Source: Liopterus haemorrhoidalis
Lineage: Eukaryota; Arthropoda; Insecta; Coleoptera; Dytiscidae
Direction of reading: 5' to 3'
DNA: 64,000 nucleotides
Assembly: GCA_963971575.1 (NCBI GenBank)
Contig: OZ020616.1
Span: 8,107,934-8,171,933 of the forward strand
Part shown: one piece after another, positions 1 to 11,762 of the stretch
Numbering within the stretch: the stretch's first letter is position 1
How the letters are laid out: each line of letters begins with the position of its first letter
Program-made: the position numbers and the translations under genes
Notes under the pieces: generated by a model
The model's database searches: none
Told to the model about the DNA's origin: nothing
What the model saw: only the letters and a program-made list of their open reading frames with translations

Positions 1-1550
1 AAAATTGGAATCAAGGGCGTATCCAGGCATCATACGGATCCCTCGACCACGGGAGTTATTTTGAAAAACAGAAATTTTGATTTTCAGATCTGAACTTTAC
101 TTTGGTGTAATTTAATAGTTGTATACTTATATCGCGTATTTTTTTGCAGTTTAGTGCTAGGAAAAGCATGTTTTCTGTGTACTGCTTGCATACTTTTCCC
201 ATTTCCAAAATGCATTTTTGAATATTTGAATTTAACCATTTGTTATATTTGTTTTTACTTAACTTTAGAAAAAATTGAGCAACTAACATTTTAAGTCATT
301 TGTAAAAAAGGATTTCGTAGAAACCGCAGGGCATTCAACAAAACCAAAAGGCTTATAAAAATCCTAGTTACGCCTATGATTAGACCTTTTGTAATTTTCT
401 TTTTCTATTTCGCATTCATAAGAGAGCCATTATGAAACTAAATTGAGTCTTATAACACTTATGTCTTATGACACTAAACATTTTATTTTATAAAATTGGG
501 AAAATTGGTACAATAACTTATACAAAAAAAAAAAAAAATTGGTAAAAACTTGAAAAATATAAAAACTGTTAAATCAGCCAGCTCAACCGCTACAATTACA
601 TACCAAATTCTCTAATCGGGGATCTTTTTTGATTATATAATGCAAATTTATTATTTTAAAAGGCATAAAAAGCAAAATAGAAAAATTACATAAGACTTTT
701 TCCCGCACTTGTCGATAAAAAAACTCATCACTTTGCGACTTGTTTTCTTAGTTCGACGCGTGCGGCAAATCACACCTTATGAAACTTGTGTTTTAATGTA
801 CTTTTTACACATTTTCAAATTTCTTTCAAATTGAAATTATATACCTACAATATATATTGTGTGTAGCTCTGTGTAAAATATGACAGATTTGTATTCAAAT
901 CATTGGAAAATAATATTTGTTTCGTTAAATATATTCACAAAAATTTAGTGACATTTAGAACATTTTTAGTTGTTATGCTTATTGGTTACCAGGACAAAGA
1001 GTCATTTCTGGTTATTTATATTTTACGAAAAAATAATTAAAAATTGGCAAATTTATTTTTAAATGACATGAACATAGTTTCAACAGCTTTGTACATATAA
1101 GCAATGAGTATTTTTTATATTGGTCAATGAAATCTATCAATAAATTGTGCTGATATAAAAATAATTATTACTAGTTTAATAAAAACACTATTAACAAACC
1201 TGTAGTATTTACAATATTATTCACAGTTTTACAACACATTAATCAGTACGTAATGTGTGTATAGACCAATTAATTTGAAATGAAACTAGTTTAATTTCAA
1301 ACACAATGCAATTAATATTACCGAGAGTTCATTATCTCTCACCCTCTCTTTCTGGGTACTATCAATAGGGTTTATTTTTGACCTATGTTGATTGATGAAC
1401 TCACAGAAGTCATATTTTAATCTGCTAAGTGTCAAGTCCTTCAATTTTTCTTGTTTACCAATATTTGCTAAATTTTCGGCTAACTAATACCATTATCTTT
1501 TGAGGCTTTTTCGCTGCTCTGATTGGATGTTCAATGAATATGGTCTTGCA
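1..1550. other. AT-rich intergenic DNA, no gene seen
   Basis: No reading frame here resembles a known protein. The longest open frame near the left edge (about 77 codons, minus strand, 56-289) has low-complexity composition and no recognisable motif. A poly(A) run sits near 525-538. Short AT-rich tracts elsewhere look like decayed repeat DNA. Confidence 0.6.
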
Positions 1551-1554
1551 TCTT

Positions 1555-2400
1555 CTCTTTTGACCATAGCGCTTTAACAAATTTTGCCATCTGGGTCTGC
1601 AATTAGATAGGATTTAATTTGATTCCAGAAATTTCCAAAACCTTCAGTTCCTGTAGAGCCGTTCTTCGCTATGTATTGGCAGGGCTGTATTGTATTAGCT
1701 TTACATAATTCCCTTGCGGATTAATTCCACGGATGCCCTGTTGATATCAGCTAAGTCTCTCCAAAGAACGTGGCCAATTCATCTCTACTTTCTAGTTCTA
1801 ATTTCTTCTAAGATTTCACGTTGATGGGCTCGACTCCAAAGATCTTTATTTGACAAGTTGTTTCAATAGAGAACAACACCCTGTCATTCTGTATGAATGA
1901 CAGGGTGTTCTTCTCTGTAGATACAAATTTTATCATTTGATTCGAATTATTCTGCGACGACATTTTTTAACAATGACTTTTGAGAACTTTTTGAATATTT
2001 TCTTGTGTTTCGTTTTTGTTCAGGTTTTCCAAGTTTTCCAGTTGTGTAGTCGTGCATAGAGAAGGACAGACTTTAAGTTTGTGTTGAAGATACGGAGCTT
2101 GGTGTAAACGTGAAAACTCTGACAAGTACCATATGCGTCTTAACGTGCTAAAAGCACTTTGGGATTTTCTGATGCGACTTAATAAGGTGCCTTCGCTATC
2201 ACCGCTTTTGTTAATTATACTGTCTTGGAGGTAGAAGTTGTCTATCTCTTCAAATTCCGCGTCATTCTTAATTCCAATGCACATAAACTTAGTTTTGTGG
2301 ATATTGATGTAACGGCTAGCCATTTGGGGCAAAAGCCACAATGCTGGCAAAATTAGCTTGTATGTCTAATCTTATGTTATTTATAACGAAATTCAGGCAT
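1555..2400 (-). pseudogene. Decayed LINE, C-terminal end of reverse transcriptase ORF
   Basis: Minus-strand peptides match the end of a non-LTR reverse transcriptase of the kind often mis-annotated as craniofacial development protein 2-like. In order: a KTK-like motif (INIHKTKFMCIG, about 2,310-2,275), a degenerate YLGS region (FYLQDSI), SRIRKSQSAFSTLRRIW (about 2,185-2,130), and further 3' a broken run with DLWSRAHQ, RWIGHV and, in another frame, RRTALQELK. Stops and frameshifts separate these blocks, so it is dead. A 49-bp hairpin (1,868-1,916) interrupts it. The match is to a family pattern I know; clade (RTE/CR1-like) is inference. Confidence 0.6.
1868..1916. repeat. Short inverted repeat inside LINE relic
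   Basis: Two 22-bp arms (1,868-1,889 and 1,895-1,916) are inverted copies with one mismatch around a 5-bp loop. It lies between blocks of the LINE relic and has no coding counterpart, so it was created or inserted after the LINE. Confidence 0.8.
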
Positions 2401-4150
2401 TCAAATTGGTGTTGGAGAGCTCATCGAATTCCTCTCCTTCCTGGCATTTCGTAGAACACAATAGAGTTTAACATTAAATTTTAATAAACGGTGGTCTATC
2501 TCGCCCCTTTCAGAGTAAGTTGTTGAGGATTCCAGTTTTGTGCTAACCTGCTTATGTCGCTAGTTTCCTTTCTACGCTTATGGCCTACTTATCTTGACTT
2601 TCGTCTCTTAGGATTCTAGATCATAGAAGGATAGTACTGCCTAGTTAGTTATAATATCAGACCAAGAAATAAGGAAGGGTTCCCCGTAAATAGTAGTTCA
2701 CAAAGTCTTGCAGTTTAATAAATTGAGTAGACGTAATCTGCCATGTATCGCAATCTTACAGTACAGGTAAGATATGCTATTTACACAGGTAATATCCTGA
2801 TTTTCATGGATTCAGCATGAAGAATTATGCTGAGAGCTTGTTCCTCAGAGTGTCGTTATATTGTCTATCTTTGTTAATACTGGCGATAATTTCATTTACG
2901 GCTCCACCAAAATTTTTATATTATGCTGCTCAGATAAATAAAGTTAATTTCCTCTATTATCTCCTGAGAAATCTAGAAGTTAGTAATATTCCGCATAATA
3001 ATGCACACTGATGACCACATCGAAGGCAGAAGACCACTGCCTTTAATCTTTGCAGCTTCTATAAATTTGTTACTTCTATAACTATGACTTTATAACTAGA
3101 GAGGAGTAAGAAGCCATTTAGAGGTATTAAAATCTTCATTTCTATTGTTGGTATCGATGAAAGGTCATTTTTCTTTCTTACCCATCACTTTGGCCCAAAG
3201 AGGAGGACTGGTGTCGATGAATAATAATTGAATTTAACAAACCAAAGACTTCATTTCATGATCTATACACATACTTTAATACAACATGAATATTTTTGAT
3301 CACGTTTCGACTTTTAGAACTTGTTGAAACTATAATTACGGGTAACAATAATTTATTTATTTCTTTTTCTATATTTGAGATCTACTATTCCAGATTGTGA
3401 AAAGTATTATAAATTGACATGAGTATATTACGAAAGGTCAGTGCTGAATTTTGGAAATTATAAAATGCAAATTCTTTTCATATTTCACGAATCGGTGGAT
3501 GAATTAATATGTTACCCAAATTTCTTCATCAAAATTCAATGGAATCAGGAGACATTCCTACTATTATTGCTATATGACTCTGATACTAAAAATTTTTCAA
3601 ATTGTTCCAAAGTCGTTACAATTATTTCCACTTTAATGCACATTGAGATATAAGAAGCTATTAAAAATTCAAAAATTGTTGATGCAATTTTAGGACTTGT
3701 TAAATTCGTAGCCATTTTAATAATAATCTATTGTATCGATTGAAAATTAAAACTTTTCTTTAGATATTGAGCTAATAATAGATGCGTTTGCGGATGAAAT
3801 CCTTGACAGGTTGGAAAATCACGCGCGTGCGTATTATTACTTATGCGATTCCAATTGAGATTCCTATTGCATGTGTGTTGTTCGTAAGGAATAATAGTAT
3901 GCCAGTCAACACATAATTGTTCACAACTCTTCAGCAAAGAACATATGAATAAAAAGAAGAAAGCTGGTTAAGGGAAGTCACAATAAATATAGTTTTCACA
4001 AATTTGTTATACCTAGTTTTGCCATAAATGCTGTTACAAGGTTTCAAGGTTTTCAGTGAAATTCCACAAGATGCTTAAATATATTTGAATTTTAGTACAT
4101 AGATGTTTCTTAAACAAGGAACACCAGTTAGTTTTCAAAATGACCACTTC
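2401..4150. other. Intergenic DNA, no gene seen
   Basis: Only short frames of 60-70 codons are open, none with recognisable motifs. Part of 2,400-2,800 may be further decayed LINE upstream of the relic at 1,555-2,400, but I could not align any motif there. Confidence 0.5.
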
Positions 4151-4479
4151 TGGCTGTTACATAGCGCTTAAGTCTCTGCGACCACACGACAATAGAACTA
4201 CGAAAGATTTCTTGAAAAGATTTTCATGAAAAGAAGAGATGATAATAAGACATTCAGAAAAAACTTGCGTCAGTGCTGGACAGAAATAGAGTGGAAAGAG
4301 AATCAAGGAAAGATGCAATCCAGATGGGAAGCAAAAAGAAGGAAACGATTTGAGCATAATTGTTACTCAGCTAAGGAAATATAAAGAAAGAAGTCGGAAG
4401 GACAAGATGTGGCACTAGAATTAACAGATAGAATGAAGGATATCCAAGGACAAGAAAGAAGTGAGAGGTTAAAAATTTC

Positions 4480-4905
4480 GAGGTATAACAGTAAATAGAA
4501 GAAAACATAGACGACGCAAATACCCGAGTACCTCAAAAACCAAAGTATTGGATTAAAAAAGAAGGTAATAGCTAGATTCAGGTGCGGAAATGAGAAAAGA
4601 GAAAATGAGTACTGGAGAACGGATGAACAAAGAATGTGCAGGATGTGTGGAGAGGAAAGAGACCTTGGAGGATATAATGAAGAATTGTGAAGAAGTGAAA
4701 TTTAAAGAAGGACCGAGAGAAGGCCGTTGTGTGAATCAGGGCAAGGATGGAAATGAATGGAGAACGTTTTAGAGAGAAGAGAAGATTTGAGACGAAGACT
4801 CAACAATAATTAGAATAAGTATTTGATAATAAATGAAATTAAGCTATATGTAAATAATATGTAGGTTTTAACCAAAAGTTATAAATAAAATAACTATCTA
4901 TCTAT
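4480..4905 (+). pseudogene. LINE 3' end with CCHC zinc knuckle, decayed
   Basis: Plus-strand peptide IARFRCGNEKRENEYW (from about 4,570) followed by MCRMCGEERDLGGYNEEL is the C-terminal signature of an R1/Jockey-like LINE family common in insects, ending in a Cys-rich knuckle. Upstream, in a shifted frame, PEYLKNQSIGLKKE continues the match, so at least one frameshift is present. Downstream the purine-rich tail and AT-rich 3' sequence with (CTAT)n near 4,890-4,905 look like a LINE 3' UTR. It is 5' truncated and inactive. Confidence 0.6.
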
Positions 4906-5597
4906 GAAAAAAAATTTAATATCGAGGAGAATTTCAATCTCCAGAACGTCATGGTTTATGCTACGAAACTCGTTTTCTCCATTGTTCAGAAATAACAAAA
5001 GTTGTTTTTTTTCAATTGATTGTAAAAATGAAATCACACGATGGATATGGCTCAAAATTTAACAGCAGTCTATTGACAGATGTTACTTTTCAGAAATAGA
5101 TAATTTTGGATACTACTAGCACCACCTCTTAGGTTTTGTAAGGATTTATTGCACTACCCTAAAAGCTTACGAGAAGCTTATGAGAAAATACCCAGCGATC
5201 CAATGGGGCCCTTATCCAGCATCAGTTCTGGTTTGATAGGGCAAGCGTCAGTTTTACAAGTTTAAAAGCGTCGATCAAAGTCCACAAGAAAACCGTAAAA
5301 GTCGATAATTAAAGAACCGAACAACACCCTCTTAGTGGAGCTCAAGTTTCAGCGCTAGCCCGTAATGCGAAGGCTGCCTAGCAGTGACTTGAAAGCAATA
5401 TACCGGAGTTTATTTATCCTGATAATTGACCGCATAACAGCTCTGTCTTCAATGCCCTGGAATACAAATTTTGGTCCGTGCTTCAGGACATAGTTTACAA
5501 GAAGAGACACCGTAAATCGCTAGTCTGAAGTCACTCCCTGATGAAGCAAATGGAGGGATTTTCTGCAGGAACTCAATGCATTATGTATTAAAAGACG

Positions 5598-5752
5598 ATC
5601 TTTATTATTATTCTTCTTCTTAATGCCCTTTCCCACTAAGGTAATTAGCCAAGACAATTCTAATTTTTGAAAATTCCATGCCTGAACAGGGTTCAAATAC
5701 GAGACCTTAGAAATGCAGGGCACCTACATTACCACTACGCTACCCTGGTCGC
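5598..5752 (-). repeat. tRNA-derived SINE
   Basis: On the minus strand the element starts with a tRNA-like head: an A-box-like stretch with GCGTAGTGGTAATG (complement of 5,723-5,742), then a B-box-like stretch ending TTTGAACCC (about 5,689-5,703), the correct distance apart. A short body follows and the 3' end is a simple tail of AAG then AAT triplets (5,598-5,625). Length is about 155 bp. No clear target duplication was found. Being tRNA-derived with a triplet tail is the standard SINE layout. Confidence 0.65.
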
Positions 5753-6515
5753 ATCTTAGCATCTTGTAGAATTTCACTGAAAACTTTGTAACAATAATTA
5801 TGGCAAGATTAGGTACAAAACTAACAATCCGAAATAAAATTAATAGCAAACTATACATAAAAATTTGCAGAGAATTTTTATATATTTAATAGGATTTTTT
5901 ATCGTAAATTAGTCCTGTCCGTTAGCATCCCTTCCCCAATTCGCACCTTTTTCTCTTTAAGAACAATAGTTAAGCAAAAAAAAAAATTAAAATTTTTAAA
6001 CAAAGTAATCAAAAAACTAACTAAACATTTGACCTATTTTCATTAGTTTAAAATCGATCGCGTTCATGTTTTCAGTAAATATTTCAAACAAAAAAAAAGT
6101 GCAACATGACTTAATTAAATTTAATAATGCTAGAAGGCAATATTATCCAAGTTTGGTATATTTTTTGCCAAATTATATTTGGTTACTGAATGTTGATAAA
6201 ATTTTTAAATTATTTTGATTTAAATGTTTTAACGTAACATGGGATAATTATTCTGGTTTTGGTTGGAATTGTGTTTATTTAACCTATTTTACGTGTTACT
6301 GACTTCGAATGGTAGATAAATTTTGCAAAAGGGAAAAATTAACTATTTCAAATACAGCTGAATAAAAATAATAACATGAAATCATGCTTTTCAACTAAAT
6401 CATTTTTGTATTATTTTCCTTTGTATTAATGCTGCGTTTTCCAAACTTTCCAATCAAAATAGTTGACCGGATTTTTGTTTTCACTCCCTCTGTCCCAAAA
6501 CTGTTTTCACTTTTA

Positions 6516-7477
6516 GGCCCAGTCTTTTCACCTTCCGATAAACCTCTAGGTAAATATCTGCCAGATAATATTATTTGTAACTTTCATCGGCTGAATAAAT
6601 GTCATCCCGTCTTTCAATACAAATTTATCTATCGGATAGTTATCTAACGGATAATGAGATTGACGTATTGAATTCATTGATTGGGTAACCAGACAACTGG
6701 GGCCGTAAGACAATTCGGGCCGTTCACAATTGTGGCTTTTCACAACTGGGGCCATTAACAACTGGGGCGATGGACAATTCGGGCCGTTCACAATTGGGGC
6801 TTTTGACAACTGGGGCCATAACTATAAGAGCTAGAGTTTTCTTTTGTTTAAAATAAAAAATAATTATTTTACAAATTGGCATAAATTAAATTGCGTGTTC
6901 TTTTGAAAAAAATATTTTAATTAGAATTAGAATTAATTAGAATTAATGCTGCGTTTTCCAAACTTTCCAAACAAAATAGTTAACCGGATTTATATTATGT
7001 ATTTATTTATATAAATACATTTTTTTATTTATTCTAATTCCCACCAAAATGTACTTAATCAAACCATTATAATATTAATTATTTTTTTTTTCAAAAGAAC
7101 ACGCAATTTAATTTATGCCAACTTGTAAAATAATTATTTTTATTTTAAACAAAAGAAGACTCTAGCTCTTATAGCTATGGCCCCAGTTGTCAAAAGCCCC
7201 AATTGTGAACGGCCCGAATTGTCCATTGCCCCAGTTGTTAATGGCCCCAGTTGTGCAAAGCCCCAATTGTGAACGGGTCGAATTGTCCATCGCCCCAGTT
7301 GTTAATGGCCCCAGTTGTGAAAAGCCCCAATTGTGAACGGCCCGAATTGTCTTACGGTCCCAGTTGTCATGGAACCTATTGACTGATATTAGCATTTATT
7401 CGGCAGATGAAGTTACAAATATTCTTATCTGTCAGATAGTTACCCAGAGGTTTATCTGAAGGTGGAAATACCAGGCA
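6516..7477. mobile_element. Non-autonomous TIR element (PIF/Harbinger-like MITE family) with nested foldback
   Basis: The ends are imperfect inverted repeats: GGCCCAGTCTTTTCACCTTC at 6,516 and its counterpart ending about 7,477 (TTTCCACCTTCAGATAAACC on the minus strand). A related piece sits at 37,730-37,880 (ACCTTCAGATAAAG ... ACCGGCCC). The inner arms carry several degenerate GATAA-type motifs. No transposase is encoded. Assignment to PIF/Harbinger rests on the GGGCC termini resembling the element at 9,802-11,299, which has a TAA target duplication; the duplication here is not clear. Confidence 0.5.
6691..7368. mobile_element. Foldback element with tandem 64-bp units in its arms
   Basis: Right arm 7,179-7,368 holds three tandem units of 64 bp (7,179, 7,243, 7,307), each built from sub-motifs such as GGCCCCAGTTGT, AGCCCCAATTGTGAAC and GGCCCGAATTGTCC. 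The left arm 6,691-6,828 holds about two inverted units. Inside these, AT-rich arms (6,829-6,905 and 7,090-7,178) are also inverted copies, so the two halves can fold into one very long hairpin. Open frames across the units are a by-product of the repeat. A partial copy lies at 28,884-29,045. Confidence 0.8.
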
Positions 7478-7479
7478 TA

Positions 7480-8190
7480 AGTGTCTAAATTTTGTCCCAA
7501 ATTAGTTGTCACATTTGTAAAAAATATTGGAATACAAACAAAATCTTATTCAAAACAATTTTTTTTATTTATTAAAGATAAAGTAAAGGATCCTATTTTG
7601 GAATCTCATAATTTGGGGGGTAGTTCCTAATTAGTGTTTCTCTATTAATAATTGATAACATCTATCGGCTTCCCGTGTAACACACAAAGGCGTCTATTAC
7701 GTTGCATTTAATTTTTGTTCCATCGTATGACTTTTCGGGTTTTCGCCTTCAATTTTTAATGAACATATCCTGAGTCCAACCCGTTGTTTTGCTTTGCTAA
7801 TTATAATTAAAGTTGTATTTTCATGTATAATTTACTCTTCATGATTTTTCAAGTCCAAAAAAATGCATCAACAATTTTTTTCACACATAAATCACTTTGA
7901 ATAGTTTAAAAAAATTTTCAAAAATATTTTATATACATCTTTTAGAATGTCCGTTCGTTCGTTAGTTAAATATCACAATAATCACCATTGAGTCGCGACT
8001 AGGAGCTACGATAACCTTCATTTTCGGCAACGCCACGTCAGTCCATCTCCAGTTCACTGCAAAAGAAGAAACATAAATTAGTACAGCAACAACTGTTTAT
8101 AGAAGAGTGTATTTTGTAATATGTGGGTACATATATGACATTATGTTGATGGCAAAATTAAACTGCTCAGGTCTGAGTAATTGTTTAAAA
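7480..8190. other. Intergenic DNA, no gene seen
   Basis: AT-rich, no motif-bearing reading frame. The right part (about 8,030-8,190) may be 3' non-coding sequence of the adjacent hAT fragment. Confidence 0.4.
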
Positions 8191-8195
8191 TATAA

Positions 8196-8569
8196 TTAAA
8201 CACTGAACTCTTCTTCATTGCAAGCACCAAGAAAAAGCAATTTATTAAGCCTCTTGCCCAGAAGCCTATTTCTGTATCTGCATACAGTGGCTTCTGCTTT
8301 CGAAAATAAGTGCTCTGAAGGAACTGACGTCACTACTACAGACAAGAATTTCTGAGCAATTTTATATAAGTTAGGGAAGACTGTCTGCATATCGTCCAAA
8401 CCAGTAGCGGATTGGATTTCCGAGGTGAAACTGGATTTTTTAAATACAGTGTTAGTTCATTTTCAGTTTTGTTAGAACCACATTGGACTGTGCCTGATTT
8501 TAGTTCCCTCTTTCCATGTACAATGTCAGAATGTGGAAAAAAAAACGGTTCGATACGATACTGGGTCAA
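8196..8569 (-). pseudogene. hAT transposase C-terminal dimerisation domain, frameshifted
   Basis: The minus strand encodes the hAT C-terminal dimerisation region: first ELTLYLKNPVSPRKSNPLLVW (about 8,465-8,400), then after a frameshift near 8,399 FPNLYKIAQKFLSV, TSVPSEHLFSKA and RNRLLGKRLNKLLFLGA, ending with a stop near 8,196. The signature SVPSEHLFSKA and the RNRL..LNKLLFL block are diagnostic for ZBED-like hATs. Everything upstream (BED finger, catalytic core) is missing, so only a remnant remains next to the terminus at 8,679. Confidence 0.85.
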
Positions 8570-8579
8570 ATGAACTGAT

Positions 8580-8679
8580 ATGATTAATTTATCGGAAGAT
8601 TAATATCGATACTAAAATCGCGATATCGAATGAAAAATATCGATACTGGTATCGTATCAATAGTATCGGAACATCCCTA
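8580..8679 (-). mobile_element. hAT terminal region with GATA/TATCG subterminal repeats
   Basis: Read on the minus strand this starts TAGGGATGTTCCGATAC, a typical hAT terminus, followed by many TATCGATA-like subterminal repeats. It lies just 5' of the hAT coding remnant at 8,196-8,569 in the same orientation, so the two probably belong to one internally deleted copy. The other terminus was not found. Confidence 0.6.
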
Positions 8680-9564
8680 TCCAGAAGGCCTGTAACATGC
8701 CCGGCATTGCGCGTAAATCATCGAGTTGCAAGTCTACGGTTCGCTCGCATGCCTTTGGACTGACTGGACACAGACTAGAGCAGTATATTATGCGCAAAAG
8801 AGTCTCGGTTGATTATAAAATTTCCAGATACCTTCGAAACACGCATTCTCGCCCATAGTTTCATAATCATACTTTCCTGTTAAAACGGCTAAACACTTTT
8901 TATCGGTGAGTGTATAACCAGATGCATTTGCGTAAATATCTAAAATCCTATCGACATATAATAATAATAATAATTTTTTTCAAACTAAAAATAAATTACA
9001 CAGTTTTACATGAGAACTCCGATGGATATCTCTTTGGTCTAAACGTCATTATTTTAATGATAGTTTTTTGCAATATTTTTAATCTATTGATATGAACGTT
9101 AGATGTTCCACCCCAAGCTAGTATTGCATATTGTAAAATTGACTGTACTAAGCCATAATAAATTGTTTTTAAATTTTCAACAGGAAGAATATCACGAACT
9201 TTTTTAAAAATATATTTTTGCGAATTTTATTACACACTTGCTCAATGTGGAAATTCCATCTGAGATGATTATTTATCTATTATAACACCTAAATATTTGA
9301 TGTGGGTTAATTCTGTTATTATAGATGTACAGTCACAATTGTTTGGTTTAGTGCAGTTAAATTCGTGAAATACGATAGATTCAATATGGGGTTGACTACT
9401 TACACTACGGGAGAATGTTAGGAAATGCGATTTATCCGTATTTAATGATAGTTTATTTATATCCAGCCAAAGTTTGACTTTTTTTAAGTCTTCCATAGCT
9501 ATTTCCTTGACTTAGTTCCAAGGCTCAGCTTCTATATACATGACAGTATCATCAGCATGGTATC

Positions 9565-9608
9565 TAAACTAGGCTCTAAAATAGGACATTATTTTAGAGC
9601 CTAGTTTA
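9565..9608. repeat. Perfect 19-bp inverted repeat at the RT active-site region
   Basis: Arms 9,565-9,583 and 9,590-9,608 are exact inverted copies around a 6-bp loop. The left-side copy of the arm corresponds to LINE coding sequence (LGSKI); the other is extra sequence that breaks the block before ADDTVMYI. Confidence 0.85.
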
Positions 9609-9801
9609 AGTGTCAACATTTCATTTACATACATTATGAATAATAAGGGCCCTAGCACAGTGCCCTGAGGAACGCCAGACGAAATTGTTTTTGCCGAGCT
9701 TCGAACACAATTTATACTTGTTGTTTGTTTTCTATTACTTAAATAACTTTCCATTAATTTTAGTGCTATACCCCTTATTCTATATATTTCTATTTTATTA
9801 A

Positions 9802-11299
9802 TGGCCGCTTTTACAATCGTTGGATAAAGCTCGGATAACGCTATTCCCGGTATAAAGTGAAAAAATCGCTTTTACAATGCTCGGATAAAGCTAGGATAGG
9901 ATAAACATCGGAATAAACACCAAAATATCTTATCTGGCCAACGACACTTCAGATAAAGGGCAGTATAAGTTATTCCCTTGCTCTGATTGGCGAATAAGTA
10001 TTTGTTACCCAGCAACGGTAAAAAAATTAAATTGACATATGATAATTGTCACATTATAACGTTTTATTTTAATTTTTATTACAGTTATATAATTGTGGTT
10101 GCAGCAGCATAGTGGTTAGTGCACTTGCTTTGAAAGTGTGGAATTATGAGATTGACTTAGTATGGGCAAAATGATTTAAAAAAAAAACTTGGCTGTTGTA
10201 ACCATAGGCTCAGATTCTTTACAATGCCTGTATCTCTGAATTAATTTTCGGAAATATGGGGCATGTTTCATAGGGCACGGTGGTCTCAGCTACTGTAAAA
10301 AGTGATCATTAGGTTTTGCTAGAGGACGCTAGTCGCGACCTTAAAATCTCTAAAACCTAGATATTGCCATCCGAAATAATAATAGTACGTAAAGGGATTA
10401 CGTTATCCATGTATTTGTTCAGCAGTTTTGATTTATTTTATTTATTTTTTAAAATCGTAGCAATGAACAGTAGCAGCCGATTACCGTTGGAATATGCTCC
10501 TAGTACTTTGAGCGCTTCGAATGTAACTGGCCACTATCATCCCTTCCACACTATGTACACATAATGCCAGTTTTTGTATATGTATATATGCAGTATTGGG
10601 CTGGAGCCAATTCGAAGGAACCGGTTGTTATTTATTTATCAAAATGCGAACTGGTTCTTAATGTTGTTATACACTGAAAAAAAAAACTCTTGTTATTAAT
10701 CAGTGAAATTTTCCTCTTGAAAGAACTTGTTGTTACAATATTGGCAGTCCACAACTGTACATAATATTGGTTGAAATATGAATTATTATAATATGAATTC
10801 TACTAGTAGAGGGAGATCTTATGAAAATTTACACATGGGCGGTATTTGGGCTAGATTCTATTAGAGGGCGGTTTTATGAATATTTGCACAAGGGAGGCTG
10901 ACACTAACGCGGAAGATATAGCACAATAAAAGAATTATCGGAGTCGAATATTTCGACATCTCCCAATATTTCCACAAACATGCTCAAATATGTTGTTAAT
11001 AGTAATTCTTCTTCTTCTTTGGGCACTACCAATCATGTTGACTTTTGACCTCACTCACATAAGCCCTCCATCTCGCTCTATTCATTGTTAATAGTAATGT
11101 CAATTTAAAATATGACATTTCTAATATATCAGTTTATGTGTCAAACAATACCAACTTTATTTTATTTACAATAAAACCATGGATAACTATCCAAGAATAA
11201 AAAATGCATTGTAAAAGCGAACGTTGTAATAAACATTGGAATAAACTTATACCTCAGATAGTTATACCGCTACGTATCCGAGGTTTGTAAAAGCGGCCC
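9802..11299. mobile_element. Non-autonomous PIF/Harbinger-type element, 1.5 kb, TAA target duplication
   Basis: Ends are inverted: GGCCGCTTTTACAA at 9,803 and TTGTAAAAGCGGCC ending 11,298. The trinucleotide TAA flanks it on both sides (9,799-9,801 and 11,300-11,302), and deleting the element with one TAA rejoins the LINE frame across HKILL-NKIE. A 3-bp TWA-type duplication is characteristic of PIF/Harbinger. Inside there is no transposase, but a tRNA-like A-box (GCATAGTGGTTAGTGCAC, about 10,110) and a pyrimidine-rich stretch near 11,020 suggest SINE pieces inserted in it. A related terminal fragment is at 34,250-34,398. Confidence 0.75.
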
Positions 11300-11355
11300 T
11301 AAGTAAGATTTTGTGGTCTACTGTGTCAAAGGCTTTAGCCAAATCAAGGAAGATA

Positions 11356-11762
11356 CAGTCTGTTTCAAACGCTTAGGCGGAACTAAATGGGAATTTCGTT
11401 CTTTTAGGTTGTCACGACAAGGGACCTTTCTTGGGTTATTTCATTTTTCACGTTGGAATGTCAAAATTTAAAATTACAACAATGAAACCATGGAAACGAA
11501 TGACCTATGTCAAAATTAAATTATTTTTTTATATATTTTAATGACAAAAAAATAAATAAATGGGAAATTTGTATTAAGAATTACACAAAACATCAAAATA
11601 TAAAGAAAATGACATTTTAAAATGATATTAACCTTAACCAAACAATGTTTATTGTAAGTATGATTTACAAAGTTTAAACAAAACGGCCGAAAAGCACGAT
11701 TTAAGCGATGAAAGTAACTAAATTGCAAAATCTAGTTCCGCCTAAGCATTTGAAACAGACTG
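11356..11762. mobile_element. MITE, 407 bp, TA target duplication
   Basis: The termini are inverted repeats of about 30 bp starting CAGTCTGTTTCAAA and containing CTTAGGCGGAACTA on each side. TA flanks both ends (11,354-11,355 and 11,763-11,764). Removing the element and one TA restores the LINE reading frame RPSMA-IFLDLAKAF. No coding capacity. TA duplication suggests mobilisation by a Tc1/mariner-type transposase. Confidence 0.85.

Noticed and set aside
6546..7395. Open frames of 77-87 codons with repeated NWG/QLG peptides
   Set aside because: They are translations of the 64-bp foldback repeat; the repeat structure explains them fully.
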